Notes under the pieces: model-generated
The model's input: only the letters and a program-made list of their open reading frames with translations
Database searches by the model: none
Told to the model about the DNA's origin: nothing
Origin: Gammaproteobacteria bacterium
Lineage (GTDB): Bacteria; Pseudomonadota; Gammaproteobacteria; Arenicellales; CAJQKF01
Direction: 5' to 3'
Assembly (NCBI GenBank): GCA_030429665.1
Contig: JAUIEZ010000001.1
Span: forward strand, 1-64,000
Length of the DNA: 64,000 nucleotides
Translations under genes and position numbers: made by a program
Shown: positions 53,628 to 62,698 of the stretch, one piece after another
How positions within the stretch are numbered: the stretch's first letter is position 1
Layout: each line of letters starts with the position of its first letter

Positions 53628-54680
53628 TCAAGGAGCATTCGATGCATTGGCCAGCGCCGCGCGGGCCGACGCCACGCTATCGGCAAACACCGACAGCCAT
53701 GCCCACGCCTCTTCCGGCGACAGATCGCCGCGGGCGAGTCGGAACAGCTCCGATTGCGCCTCGCGCATGCGACGCACCAGCACGCGCGGTTCGCCGGCGA
53801 CCAGGAGTCGATCGTATGGCTCGAGGCCCGCATCGACGACCTCGGCCGCGGCCAGGATATCGACCACGTCCCGTTCGCGATCCAGCTGTGTCAATGCGTG
53901 GCGAAAGCGCAGGAACGGCACGACCAGGGCCGCCTTGCGGCGGCGTTCCCAGGCGGCGGCGACGCTGCCGCTGCGCTCGAGCGTGTCGAGCAGGTCGATT
54001 ACCGTGTCGTTGTTATCCAGGATGTAGCGTTTCAGCGCCTCGGCACGTGCGGCATCGTCGGCAATCTTCAGTATGGATACCAGCGCCTCGCGAAGTTGCT
54101 CGGCGATCGCTTCGATGCCCTCGAGTTGTTTCGATAACGACATGGCGGCGGCGGCGCCGATCGTCGGCGCCGCCATGGCCTCGAGCGGTTGGTACGCCAG
54201 GTCCGCCGCTACCCGGTCGGTGCACGACTTGCGTGCCGCATCGGGATCGGTCTCGGCCGGCAGCTCGATACCGGCAATGGGTGCGTTCAACGCACGAAGC
54301 GATTGCAGCAACTCACCAAGATCGTCCGACGGCGGTTCGCTGATTCTCGCGATCGTCCGGTTGTAGTCCCTGAGCGCCTTCACCGTCGCCTGCTCCTTGT
54401 GAAGCTCACCGAATCCCGCGCAGACATAGCGAACGAACGACTCGTTCACGCGTTGACTGTGCAGGTTTCGTGCGTCGTTTCCCTCGATGACGTAGTAGGC
54501 GAACGCCTCGGCACGACGATCCGGCGCGTTCGATGCAAGCACCTCGTTCATCGCGCCGCTGGCGGCCTCGTAGCCTTCGGCGAAGGATTCGCTCGCATTC
54601 AGGAACATGCTGCGCGTGGCGCAGGCGGTCAGCGATGCGACGACCGGGACCAGGATCATCGTTCGAAGCAGTCGATTCAT
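53628..54680 (-). CDS. predicted lipoprotein of unknown family
   Basis: A 350-residue protein. MNRLLRTMILVPVVASLTAC is a lipoprotein signal with the lipobox LTAC, so the mature form begins at Cys20. The rest is mostly helical with charged amphipathic stretches (KQLEGIEAIAEQLREALVSIL) and no recognised domain. ATG 54680 is preferred to GTG 54686. The Arg right behind the lipid Cys region (CATRS) gives no clear inner-membrane retention signal. Coupled to the membrane-protein gene. Confidence 0.75.
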   Translation of the reverse strand: MNRLLRTMILVPVVASLTACATRSMFLNASESFAEGYEAASGAMNEVLASNAPDRRAEAFAYYVIEGNDARNLHSQRVNESFVRYVCAGFGELHKEQATVKALRDYNRTIARISEPPSDDLGELLQSLRALNAPIAGIELPAETDPDAARKSCTDRVAADLAYQPLEAMAAPTIGAAAAMSLSKQLEGIEAIAEQLREALVSILKIADDAARAEALKRYILDNNDTVIDLLDTLERSGSVAAAWERRRKAALVVPFLRFRHALTQLDRERDVVDILAAAEVVDAGLEPYDRLLVAGEPRVLVRRMREAQSELFRLARGDLSPEEAWAWLSVFADSVASARAALANASNAP

Positions 54681-54796
54681 GTCCACGCTCCCCCGTGAGC
54701 AACCTCCATCGGGAATTCTCGACGATCGCCGGATCGCGGTCTGTGACTATCCCCACAACCCCGTACCGGCCGTCACGTCCGGACACCCGAATGCGG

Positions 54797-55372
54797 CTAT
54801 CCCAACGGGACCCTTCCCAGCCATCCCCGCGCGAAGCGCTCCTGCGCCGGATTGGCGCGCATGATCTCCACGTAGCGGTGACCTTGCAGGATATTCATAA
54901 GACGCAGAACGAATGCATTGGTGCCGTCGCGGGCGAGACGCTCCTCGAGCGCGGAGAGTGTCTTCTCTCCCAGCCAACCATCGACGACGACGCCATCACT
55001 CGGCGCGCCGCGGTCCAGCAGATTGATCGACTCCTGCAGGAAGCGGACCACCGTGCGAAGGCCCATGTTGATGCCGGTATCGAACACCTCCACGGCGATG
55101 TCCTGGTCGGAAATGCGATCGCCGAGGATGCGATCCCAGTAGTGGTCCTTGTAGAACTTTCGCACCTGCCGTTGCAGTACGCCGTCATTCTCGAGCGAAT
55201 CCGGGAACCCGCGCTCGTCGCGTGCCGCGTCGATGCGCTTCCAGCCGCCCCACCCGCCGTGATGCACCCGGGCAATGCCCTTGTAGGTCTCGCCGCCAGG
55301 ATCGACGGGATCGTTCGCGTAGCCGCCCTCGTGTCCGAGTACGACGCTGAAAGCCTGTTCGAAGTCGGCCAT
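54797..55372 (-). CDS. GH108 muramidase with peptidoglycan-binding domain
   Basis: A 191-residue protein. The N-terminus FSVVLGHEGGYANDPVDPGGETYKGIA is the GH108 signature, with E15 the likely catalytic Glu. The C-terminal half (FDTGINMGLRTVVRFLQESI, VDGWLGEKTLSAL) matches the PG_binding_3 domain usually fused to it. Such proteins occur in phages and in 'secretion activator' roles. No signal peptide. The ATG lies six bases after the upstream stop and has no clear RBS, so translational coupling is likely. A 116-bp gap follows. Confidence 0.9.
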   Translation of the reverse strand: MADFEQAFSVVLGHEGGYANDPVDPGGETYKGIARVHHGGWGGWKRIDAARDERGFPDSLENDGVLQRQVRKFYKDHYWDRILGDRISDQDIAVEVFDTGINMGLRTVVRFLQESINLLDRGAPSDGVVVDGWLGEKTLSALEERLARDGTNAFVLRLMNILQGHRYVEIMRANPAQERFARGWLGRVPLG

Positions 55373-55377
55373 GATCG

Positions 55378-57348
55378 CTATTTCTGCACGTCGGCGGTGA
55401 ACGGGGAAAAGACCAGCTCTGTATCGCGAAACGGCACCGCTGGCGCATTGCCGCCGAGGACGTTGCGGAGAATGTCGTTGAGCGTTAGCGGATCGTTGTC
55501 GAAGCCGCCGTGGCTGGTGGAAGCGGTGCGGGCGCCGCCCGCCGTGGAACCGTTGCTGTAGAAAAAATCCACCGCCCTACCGACCCGCCGATCCAGCGGT
55601 ACGCTGTAAATCTGCATGCCGAGCAGCGGCTCGGGTATGTCCTCCTCGAAGGCGCGCGAGACGAGGTACAGCAGAGACTTGCGATAGAGCTTCGCCACGG
55701 TGTCGTCGCGCTCGTGCTCGTCGTCGAGGGAGTAGATGCTCATCCGGTCGATGCCGAAGAAGCGTGGCGGCGACGTGACCAGTGCGTGATAGTGGCTCTT
55801 GTACAGATCTATCGTGGCGGCCGGCGCCATGAGCGACACGGTCTTCACCCGCAGCCCCGGCGCCATGACCTCGAGCGCCTCGAGCAGGTAAGCCAACAGC
55901 ACGGCGCCGGTGCTGTGACCGACGAGATGCAGTTGCTTGGGATGTGACGCGGTCAGCAGCCGGCCGACCAGCAATTCCAGGGTCTGCCATCCCGCGCGTC
56001 CGGGCTCGAACGGGCTTTGCGCGCCGCGCTTCATCTCGCGCCACACGGCCCGGCCCGGCACGCGCAGGTTGCGCTCGATGAAGGGGTCCGTAAATGCCGA
56101 GATATCGCCCACCCGCTCGCTCACGATACCCGCCTTGCGCAGAACGACGTCCTTGATCTCTTCGGCGAGGCCGGTGTCGTACATGAAGTGGTAGGGGTAG
56201 ACGCGGTTGGCCTTGAACACCGGCGCCATCGCCTTGATGCGTCGCGCCGAGTCCACCGGCGAATTGAGGCCGCCGTGGGCGTACAGCAACAGGTGATCAT
56301 AGTCCGGGCTCGCGGCCAGCAGCGCACTGGTCTCGTCGACGTCGTTCAAGTCGCTGAAATAGCGTCCGTGACGATGAAAATCACCGTCGTCGATGTGTAC
56401 GAAATGCCCGGCGATTTCGCCGCGCACCGGTGCGGGAGCGCCGCCCGACTGAGCCGCTTCGCGTCGCGGCTTCTCGCGCGTGGAAACCTGCCACACGCCC
56501 TTGGCCGAGAGGCTCAGGCGAAACACCCAGGCGTCGCGGATGTTGTCGAACCAGTCTTCGTAGGTCCAGATAGCGGTGCCGCGATCGCCCCAGTCTTCTC
56601 CCCAGGAATTCTGCACCATGAACCCGCGGTCGTCGTAGCCCACCAGCGCGAACGCGTGGCCGGGCGGCTGGGGCGCCTCGTGATGACGCGGTATGACACC
56701 GCCGTTGGCTTTCACGGCCTTGCCGCGCCAACCGTCGTGGACATTGGCGGAAACGAAGATCACGCCGGCTTCGCATAGGGCCGCGTGAAAGTCGGCGAGG
56801 CGGTGATTGAGCCGGTAATAGGCGCCGATCCGGGTCTCCCGCGCCGCCTTGGCGCGCGTCACCGTCAGTGCGCCCGGCTCGCCTTCGACATAGGGCCAGT
56901 GTGTCTCGCGGCACACGCCCATGGCATACCAGCCCTTGATGGCGCCGCGACACGAGGAGCCGCTGTAGTTGTTTCCGGGCCACTCGTCGAAGCGCCGCGA
57001 CATCTCGTAAAGCATGCGAGGGCTGACCCGATAGCGTTTACCGCGGCTGCTGTTCAGGTAGTTCACGACGGCGGCAAGCGCGAAACCGGTACAGGCGCCT
57101 TCACGTCCCTGGTCGAGAATCTTCAGCTTGTAACGCGGGACGATGCGATCGGGAATTCGCACCAGCGGCGGTTCGTAGGCATAGTCGCGGAAGTCGGCGA
57201 CATCCGGGAAAACGTTGAGTTCGTGTCCGTCGAGTTGCCGCTTGTCGGGATTCTTGCGAACCGGTCCTTCCGCCGGTGATTGATCGCCGGGCACCATCAG
57301 GCGTGATCTCGCGCGCGCCGCGCCGGCCCGCGCATCGTCCCCCGACAT
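55378..57348 (-). CDS. papain-like (C1) peptidase fused to an alpha/beta hydrolase
   Basis: About 656 residues. Residues 45-290 form a C1 peptidase: oxyanion Gln and catalytic C86 in LDQGREGACTGFALAA, H231 in PPGHAFALVGYDD and N247 in VQNSWGEDWGDRG. After a linker, residues 345-600 are an alpha/beta hydrolase with HGGLNSP and the nucleophile elbow GHSTG (S479). No secretion signal is visible. ATG 57348 (MSGDDARAG) has GGGAGG upstream; the track's ATG 57375 does not. First gene of the hydrolase operon. The joining of these two catalytic folds is unusual. Confidence 0.87.
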   Translation of the reverse strand: MSGDDARAGAARARSRLMVPGDQSPAEGPVRKNPDKRQLDGHELNVFPDVADFRDYAYEPPLVRIPDRIVPRYKLKILDQGREGACTGFALAAVVNYLNSSRGKRYRVSPRMLYEMSRRFDEWPGNNYSGSSCRGAIKGWYAMGVCRETHWPYVEGEPGALTVTRAKAARETRIGAYYRLNHRLADFHAALCEAGVIFVSANVHDGWRGKAVKANGGVIPRHHEAPQPPGHAFALVGYDDRGFMVQNSWGEDWGDRGTAIWTYEDWFDNIRDAWVFRLSLSAKGVWQVSTREKPRREAAQSGGAPAPVRGEIAGHFVHIDDGDFHRHGRYFSDLNDVDETSALLAASPDYDHLLLYAHGGLNSPVDSARRIKAMAPVFKANRVYPYHFMYDTGLAEEIKDVVLRKAGIVSERVGDISAFTDPFIERNLRVPGRAVWREMKRGAQSPFEPGRAGWQTLELLVGRLLTASHPKQLHLVGHSTGAVLLAYLLEALEVMAPGLRVKTVSLMAPAATIDLYKSHYHALVTSPPRFFGIDRMSIYSLDDEHERDDTVAKLYRKSLLYLVSRAFEEDIPEPLLGMQIYSVPLDRRVGRAVDFFYSNGSTAGGARTASTSHGGFDNDPLTLNDILRNVLGGNAPAVPFRDTELVFSPFTADVQK

Positions 57349-57723
57349 GACACCTCCCGCAATAGCGTCCTTCATCGATATTTCCGTCCCTGGTTACCGA
57401 TCATCGAAGATTGTCCGGTGTAAAAACCCTACGCCGCGGCCAGGGTGTCGTCAAGCGAATCGGACGATCGGCAGCCGATTGCCGGCAAATGCGACGGGGC
57501 CGGAATTCGACCGTTATCGCGCGCATTCTCCGCGCAATCCTGTCGAGGGTCCCCGTCATCAACAGGCGGTCAAACGCCGTCGACGAAGTCGCCGGGCGGG
57601 CCGCCGGTCGAGATGGCCGTGACTTCGATCAAACGTTCTGGTGAAATTTTCCCGCGGTTCGGCTGTCCAAGCATGGGAATGACCGTGCCGCGACCACCCA
57701 CCGCGGATCCGCAGGAGCCCGGT
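57349..57723. other. intergenic region upstream of the hydrolase operon
   Basis: About 375 bp between the divergent C1-peptidase gene and a small exported protein. On the minus strand TTGACG lies 17 bp before TAGGGT, a weak promoter candidate for the hydrolase operon. The ORFs here look like shadows and nothing else stands out. Confidence 0.4.
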
Positions 57724-58257
57724 ATGATGATCCGATCGATACTCTCGTTATTACTCGTGACGGCGTCCGTTCCGGCGTGGGCCGACCCCGTTCGCCACGC
57801 GATGAATACGCCCGCCAGCCTTCTCGACGTTTTCCTGTTCCGCCTGAACGAAGAGGCCAAGTGCAACAGCTGGATGCCGAACGAGCGGATGGAGGAACCC
57901 GCACTGTGCCTGACCGGGCTTCGATTCAGCGCCGCGAGCGGCGTGTTGAAGCTCTATTTCCGGGAGTATCCCCACAGCGAGAACCTGGGCGATTTCGTCA
58001 CCATGAATGACCTCGAGCGCGAGGAATTCCTGCTGCGCTACATTGACCGCGTCGCGCAGCGCGCCGGGGTCGTGAACGATTGGGGCATGATACACAGCGT
58101 CCCGGTGACAACGGGCGCGAATGCGGAACTCGACATCACGGCGTTCAGGGAGGCCCTGGCAAAACAAACCGAGGTCCATCTCAACGTCGAATTTTCTGGC
58201 GCAATCTACGCCGTGTCGCGGCTCGCCGACGGCGCCGTAGAATTCGAGATGCGTTGA
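57724..58257 (+). CDS. exported protein of unknown function
   Basis: About 177 residues. The signal peptide MMIRSILSLLLVTASVPAWA is followed by DPVRHAMNTPASLLDVFLF. The mature part has two Cys (AKCNSWMP and ALCLTG) that could form a disulfide. No family is recognised. Tandem ATGs make the start ambiguous by one codon. The longer track ORF from 57445 lacks a signal sequence. It is divergent from the hydrolase operon and convergent with the L,D-transpeptidase gene. Confidence 0.7.
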   Translation: MMIRSILSLLLVTASVPAWADPVRHAMNTPASLLDVFLFRLNEEAKCNSWMPNERMEEPALCLTGLRFSAASGVLKLYFREYPHSENLGDFVTMNDLEREEFLLRYIDRVAQRAGVVNDWGMIHSVPVTTGANAELDITAFREALAKQTEVHLNVEFSGAIYAVSRLADGAVEFEMR

Positions 58258-58374
58258 TCGCTTGGCGACCGGCAACGGATCAACGCGAACGGGCACGCAG
58301 TGGACTTCCGTGAGGACGGACCGGCGACACGCAAACGCCGCCAAAACCTCGCGCGGTGTCGAGACAAGCCCGCT

Positions 58375-60069
58375 TCAATGTATTGCGTTCAATGCCCTGA
58401 GCACCGCCTCGTCGCGACCATAGATGTCCGGATAGAAACGCACGTTGCCGTTCAGGTCCGGGTCGACGGTCCAGTAGAGCACCAGTACCGGTAGTGTTGG
58501 CATCAGGTCGACTCGCGTCGTTTCGCCTTCGGCGATGACACTTTCGATTGCCTCGACGTTCCAGCGCGGATCGTTCCCGAGCAGCAGCGACGCCAATTCG
58601 AGCGGCCTTTCGACCCGAATACACCCGTGACTGAACGCGCGCTCGGTGCGATCGAACAGATCGTGCGACGGCGTATCGTGCAGGTAGACGGCATGCCGGT
58701 TCGGAAACATGAACTTGACGCGGCCCAGAGCGTTGTCTTCGCCGGGACGCTGAATCACGGTGAAGTCGGGTCCTGACCTGGCAACCCGCGCCCAATCGAC
58801 GGACCGCGGATCGAGGACATTGCCGCGCCCGTCGCGCAGGTAGAAGTTCCCGCGTTGAAGATAGGTCGGGTCGCGCATCATTTCCGGCGCAAACTCGTTG
58901 ACGACGATGCTTGTCGGCACGGTCCAGTCGGGATTGAACACGACGTGATTCATTTCCCCGCGAAACACCGGCGTGCGGTGATAGCTCTTGCCGACGATCA
59001 CGCGCTGCTCCCAGGCCACCGCCCCCTCGCGCACGACCTCCACGTAGTACCCGGCGATGTTCACGACGATGAAGTCCCGGTCGGGATCGCGCAGCACCCA
59101 GCGGGCCCGTTCGAGGTTGACCCGAAGCTGATCGATGCGCTCCTCGACAGGAACGTTGAGGGCTGCCAGCGTGTTTCTGCCGACCACGCCGTCGGGCTCG
59201 ATTCCGTGGCGGTGCTGGAACGACTTTACCGCCTCCGCCAAACCCGGGTCGAAAAAGCGGACGTCGCCGGATTCGATGCCGGTGTAGTCACCGCTCATTC
59301 TCAACCGCGTACGCAGCAACTGGACCCGGGGATCGGTCATGCCGGGCCTGAGCGTCGCGCCGTCCGGCATCATCGGCCAACCGCCGGTCGAGGCGAGTTC
59401 GCGGTGGCTCCTCAATGCCGTTTTCAGGGTCAGGTAGTACGGGTTGTGGTTCTGTACGCGCTCGAACAGCGCTTCAAGTCGCCCGGCATCCATCGCGGCG
59501 GCCAACTCCGTCGCCAGGTCGATCCCCTCCGAGGGCGCGGTAAAATTCCAGTCCGGATCGAGCGAAGAGGGATTGACCTTGCCGAAGCGAACGTGACGCA
59601 GCAACCGGCCCGCGGCCGCGGAAAGGGCAAGGTCGCGCTCGGCCTCCTGTATGGCGTCGCGAGGCGCTTCGGACAACAGTCGCTCGAGCAACTGGAGGTG
59701 ATAATCGGCCGGCTTCAGGCCATGCGCTGCCACGGATCGTATGGCTCGCAGCAACGTGTCGATATCGCCAGTCCGGGTCCACGCCGGCCGGTGCTGCCTC
59801 GCGCCATAGAACCGCGACACGAACGACTCGGGGCGACGGTCTATAACTGCCAGTGCGGACTGAACGTTGCCGTTAAGCAACGACTCGATTGCGGCGGCGG
59901 TAATGCGCGCGTCGGCGCTTGCCGCCGTGCTGGCGGTCATGGTCGTCGCGATCAATAGTGCGGCCGCCACGAACCATTGCCCTCGGCCAATGCGGCGAGC
60001 CGGGTCGTTGCGGTCGTTCACCACCATGTCGACATCATCATGTCCGCGTCGTTCCAATCGTCTTGACAT
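58375..60069 (-). CDS. L,D-transpeptidase, YcbB (LdtD)-like
   Basis: A 564-residue protein. An N-terminal membrane anchor/signal (FVAAALLIATTMTASTAASA) is followed by a helical region, a peptidoglycan-binding repeat (GLAEAVKSFQHRHGIEPDGVVGRNTLAALN) and the YkuD catalytic domain with SHGCIRV (nucleophile C483). It makes 3-3 cross-links in periplasmic peptidoglycan. The DUF882 gene stands divergently beside it, as ycbB and ycbK do in E. coli. ATG 60069 has GAGG upstream. Confidence 0.92.
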   Translation of the reverse strand: MSRRLERRGHDDVDMVVNDRNDPARRIGRGQWFVAAALLIATTMTASTAASADARITAAAIESLLNGNVQSALAVIDRRPESFVSRFYGARQHRPAWTRTGDIDTLLRAIRSVAAHGLKPADYHLQLLERLLSEAPRDAIQEAERDLALSAAAGRLLRHVRFGKVNPSSLDPDWNFTAPSEGIDLATELAAAMDAGRLEALFERVQNHNPYYLTLKTALRSHRELASTGGWPMMPDGATLRPGMTDPRVQLLRTRLRMSGDYTGIESGDVRFFDPGLAEAVKSFQHRHGIEPDGVVGRNTLAALNVPVEERIDQLRVNLERARWVLRDPDRDFIVVNIAGYYVEVVREGAVAWEQRVIVGKSYHRTPVFRGEMNHVVFNPDWTVPTSIVVNEFAPEMMRDPTYLQRGNFYLRDGRGNVLDPRSVDWARVARSGPDFTVIQRPGEDNALGRVKFMFPNRHAVYLHDTPSHDLFDRTERAFSHGCIRVERPLELASLLLGNDPRWNVEAIESVIAEGETTRVDLMPTLPVLVLYWTVDPDLNGNVRFYPDIYGRDEAVLRALNAIH

Positions 60070-60204
60070 GCATCAACCTCGACATCCCGCCCGGGGCGCG
60101 ACTGCGATCGCAGTAGCAAATGCGCATTGGAAACGGCATGAAATCAACGCTACCATACGCGAGCCCATCCCGGAATTCGTCTTCCGCACCCGGTAGAAAT
60201 TGAC

Positions 60205-60780
60205 ATGTTCAGAAAAGCCGACCGAAATTCACGTTCGATCGATCGGGGTCGACGCGCGCTCGTCGGGGCGGCCGCGCTGGCGGCGCCCTTGTTGTGGCTG
60301 CCCTCCCCCGACACACGGGCGAGTTCGAAAGCCGCGCGCTCGGTACGCATGTATCATACCCATACCGGTGAGCGGATCTCGCTGACCTACCTCGAAGACG
60401 GCGAATACGTCGCCGAGGCATTGCGGGATATCAATCGCTTCCTTCGCGACTTTCGTACCGGCGAAGTTCACCCGATCAACCCGCGCCTGCTGGACAACCT
60501 GCACGCCATGCGGCGCCAGTCCGGGTCCTCGGGGACATTCGAAATCATATCCGGCTTTCGCTCGCCAGCCACCAACGAGATGCTGCGCAGCAAGTCGACC
60601 TCCAGCGGAGTGGCCAAGAAGAGTTTCCACATGACCGGCAACGCCGTGGACGTTCGGCTGACCGGCGTGGACACGAAAGTGCTTCGGGATATCGCGAAGA
60701 GCCTGCGCGCCGGCGGTGTCGGTTTCTACGCCAGGTCGGACTTCATTCACATCGACACCGGTCGCGTCCGATCCTGGTAG
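60205..60780 (+). CDS. DUF882/YcbK (MepK-like) peptidoglycan endopeptidase
   Basis: A 191-residue M15-fold protein. RRALVGAAALAAPLLWLP is a Tat-like or Sec signal behind SIDRGRRAL. The catalytic zinc residues are in SFHMTGNAVDV (His, Asp) and FIHIDTGRVRSW (His). IISGFRSPATNEMLR is the family core. E. coli MepK cleaves 3-3 cross-links made by L,D-transpeptidases, so the divergent pair would make and break the same bond. 135 bp separates the two starts. Confidence 0.9.
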   Translation: MFRKADRNSRSIDRGRRALVGAAALAAPLLWLPSPDTRASSKAARSVRMYHTHTGERISLTYLEDGEYVAEALRDINRFLRDFRTGEVHPINPRLLDNLHAMRRQSGSSGTFEIISGFRSPATNEMLRSKSTSSGVAKKSFHMTGNAVDVRLTGVDTKVLRDIAKSLRAGGVGFYARSDFIHIDTGRVRSW

Positions 60781-60826
60781 ACGTCCGCGTCGCCCGGGTC
60801 CGTTAAGCACCGAGCCTCGGCGCGGG

Positions 60827-61654
60827 TCACGAGGCCAGGAGCCACATTCCGCCGACGACGAGCAAGCCGCCAAGCACCCGCCCGGCCACGGGGCCGCGCG
60901 GCAACGTTTTCTCCGCGAGCACGACCAGCGCCAGGGCGCCGATCAAGAGCAGGTTCATCACGCCGCCCGCGAACAGCAGGAGCATGAGGAACCAGCAACA
61001 ACCGAGACAATAGGCGCCGTGCGACATACCCATGCGAAGCGCGCCCGCGTTGCCGGGCCGTCGATGCATGGTGAGAAAGGCGATTGGCGACCGGCAGTGT
61101 CGCAGGCAGGTGTCCTTCAGGGGAGTGAATTGCCAGACACCCGCCGCCACCAGGATCGCGCCAGCCAGCCACCGGCTTTTCAATTGCATCAGCATCGAGA
61201 TCAGTCCCAGCTGATCCAGCACGACGTGCATGCCCGTGGCCACGAGAGAAAATGCCAACCACGCCAACAGGTAGCCCGAGGTGAACCACGTGGTTCGGCC
61301 AAACGGCGGAACGCTCGATTGCGACCGCCGGTTCAGCGCGGCCGCCAGGAGAATCGTCGGCGCGGCGGACGGCAGCATCATGGCAATCATCATGATCCAC
61401 CACATCAGCAGCATCGCGACGAGGTAGGCTGCATCGACGACCGGCGCAGGCATCGACATGTCGAGATCCATCCCGGCCGCCGCCGATCCGGACGACAGGA
61501 TGCCCGGAAACGTCATCTCGACGGCGGTCATGTCCATGCCCACGCCGGCGATGGTGTAGCTCCAAGCCAGGACGACGACGATGGCCAGCGCGGCAACGAC
61601 GACCTGTCGATCGCGCTTGAGAAACGACTCGATATGCCCCGCGCCGTCGGCCAT
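60827..61654 (-). CDS. DUF2182 membrane protein
   Basis: A 275-residue membrane protein with about seven hydrophobic helices. The signature Met-rich helix MLLMWWIMMIAMMLPSAAPTI and the Cys/His stretch GMSHGAYCLGCCWFLMLLLF identify DUF2182, which may bind metal. The function is unknown. Eleven bases separate it from the upstream DUF1326 gene, with which it typically forms a pair. Confidence 0.88.
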   Translation of the reverse strand: MADGAGHIESFLKRDRQVVVAALAIVVVLAWSYTIAGVGMDMTAVEMTFPGILSSGSAAAGMDLDMSMPAPVVDAAYLVAMLLMWWIMMIAMMLPSAAPTILLAAALNRRSQSSVPPFGRTTWFTSGYLLAWLAFSLVATGMHVVLDQLGLISMLMQLKSRWLAGAILVAAGVWQFTPLKDTCLRHCRSPIAFLTMHRRPGNAGALRMGMSHGAYCLGCCWFLMLLLFAGGVMNLLLIGALALVVLAEKTLPRGPVAGRVLGGLLVVGGMWLLAS

Positions 61655-61665
61655 CGACAGACGAA

Positions 61666-62313
61666 TCAGGCGCCGGCGCGAATCACGCCCCTGCCGGAAT
61701 GCCTGAGCAGGTTGAACTGGCCGTAGGTCCGGTTAAGCCGCAGCTCGATGGCCGCATCGTCGCCGGTGGTCGACTCGGCGCTTCCAATTTCCGCCACCTC
61801 GAACTCGATACCGTCTGGAATGTTGATCCTGACGCGGTGCTCCGCGTCCGACGTATGATCTGGCCGAATCGGACTGCCGGTCGACTCGATGACGCCGGGA
61901 ATGCGGACCTTCGCCTTTCTGGCATCGATGTCAATCTCGAATTCGACGGGGCGGAACAGCGTCGGATGGACCGTATCCGACATGGCGCGAAAGACCCACC
62001 AATGGGTCGCCGCCTCCTCGGTCTCCCCGCCATGCAGAACGGTTTCGAGCGCCTGGCGCTGGCCGGCGTCGGCGCGCTCGTCGATGATCGCCTGCAGTTC
62101 TCCGCGACCCTCGGAAATCAGCCCGGGCCATGCATAGAGCACCGCGATGTTGAGCCCCGCCAGATCCACGTCGCCGAAGTGGCCCCTGTCGATACGAAGC
62201 GTCTCGAAACCTCGACAGTTGCCGTGTGTCGGCGCCGCCTCGAACTGGCAGGGACATCCGTACGAGCAGTTGCAGTTCCCGTAGGCTTCGCCTTCGACGT
62301 ACCAGTCGATCAT
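61666..62313 (-). CDS. DUF1326 protein
   Basis: 215 residues. The N-terminal YGNCNCSYGCPCQFEAAPTHGNCRG is the Cys-rich DUF1326 hallmark and probably a metal site. FDVPVDHAA-type extensions belong to the opposite strand and are ignored. The rest is beta-rich. Soluble, no signal peptide. First gene of the DUF1326-DUF2182 pair; a redox or metal function is guessed from the Cys cluster. Confidence 0.88.
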   Translation of the reverse strand: MIDWYVEGEAYGNCNCSYGCPCQFEAAPTHGNCRGFETLRIDRGHFGDVDLAGLNIAVLYAWPGLISEGRGELQAIIDERADAGQRQALETVLHGGETEEAATHWWVFRAMSDTVHPTLFRPVEFEIDIDARKAKVRIPGVIESTGSPIRPDHTSDAEHRVRINIPDGIEFEVAEIGSAESTTGDDAAIELRLNRTYGQFNLLRHSGRGVIRAGA

Positions 62314-62698
62314 GCCGCCCTCCCCGTGGATCGGATACTCGGGCCGGCCAGTTTACTCCCAAATGCGCGATGGTTCGAAATCCGTCGTCATCGGGCGGAC
62401 GGTACAGTGCTCCTGGCGCGCACACAGACGATGTTCTCGCCGGCCTGTCCCGCAGCCGTGCGACCGTCCCGACCTGGATCAACCCCGCGCGCCACCCGCT
62501 ACCGCGCCCGCATCCGACGGCGCCGGGAACTCCCGAGCACCACCGGCGCGGCAAGTCCCACGAGTTGTCCGAGGTTCGTCGTCGAGTAGAATCGGGAATG
62601 ATCCGCACTTTGGAATCCCGAAAATGTCATTCGAGTGGAGGGCGGCGGGATGAGTCCACCGGGTTCGTCGTTCACCGCTCCCGGGTAATCGCCGATCC
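62314..62698. other. intergenic region upstream of the BT1-type transporter
   Basis: About 385 bp between divergent genes. A plus-strand promoter candidate is present at 62565-62592. The small ORFs in both strands are Arg/Ser/Pro-rich and overlap each other; none is believed. Confidence 0.45.
62565..62592 (+). promoter_or_regulatory. sigma-70-type promoter candidate
   Basis: TTGTCC, a 16-bp spacer and TAGAAT (5 of 6 to the -10 consensus) point toward the BT1-type transporter gene, leaving a leader of about 100 bases. Confidence 0.45.

Noticed and set aside
54797-55372. GH108 gene as evidence of a prophage lysis cassette
   Set aside because: No holin, spanin, structural or integrase genes nearby; the neighbours are proteases and envelope proteins.
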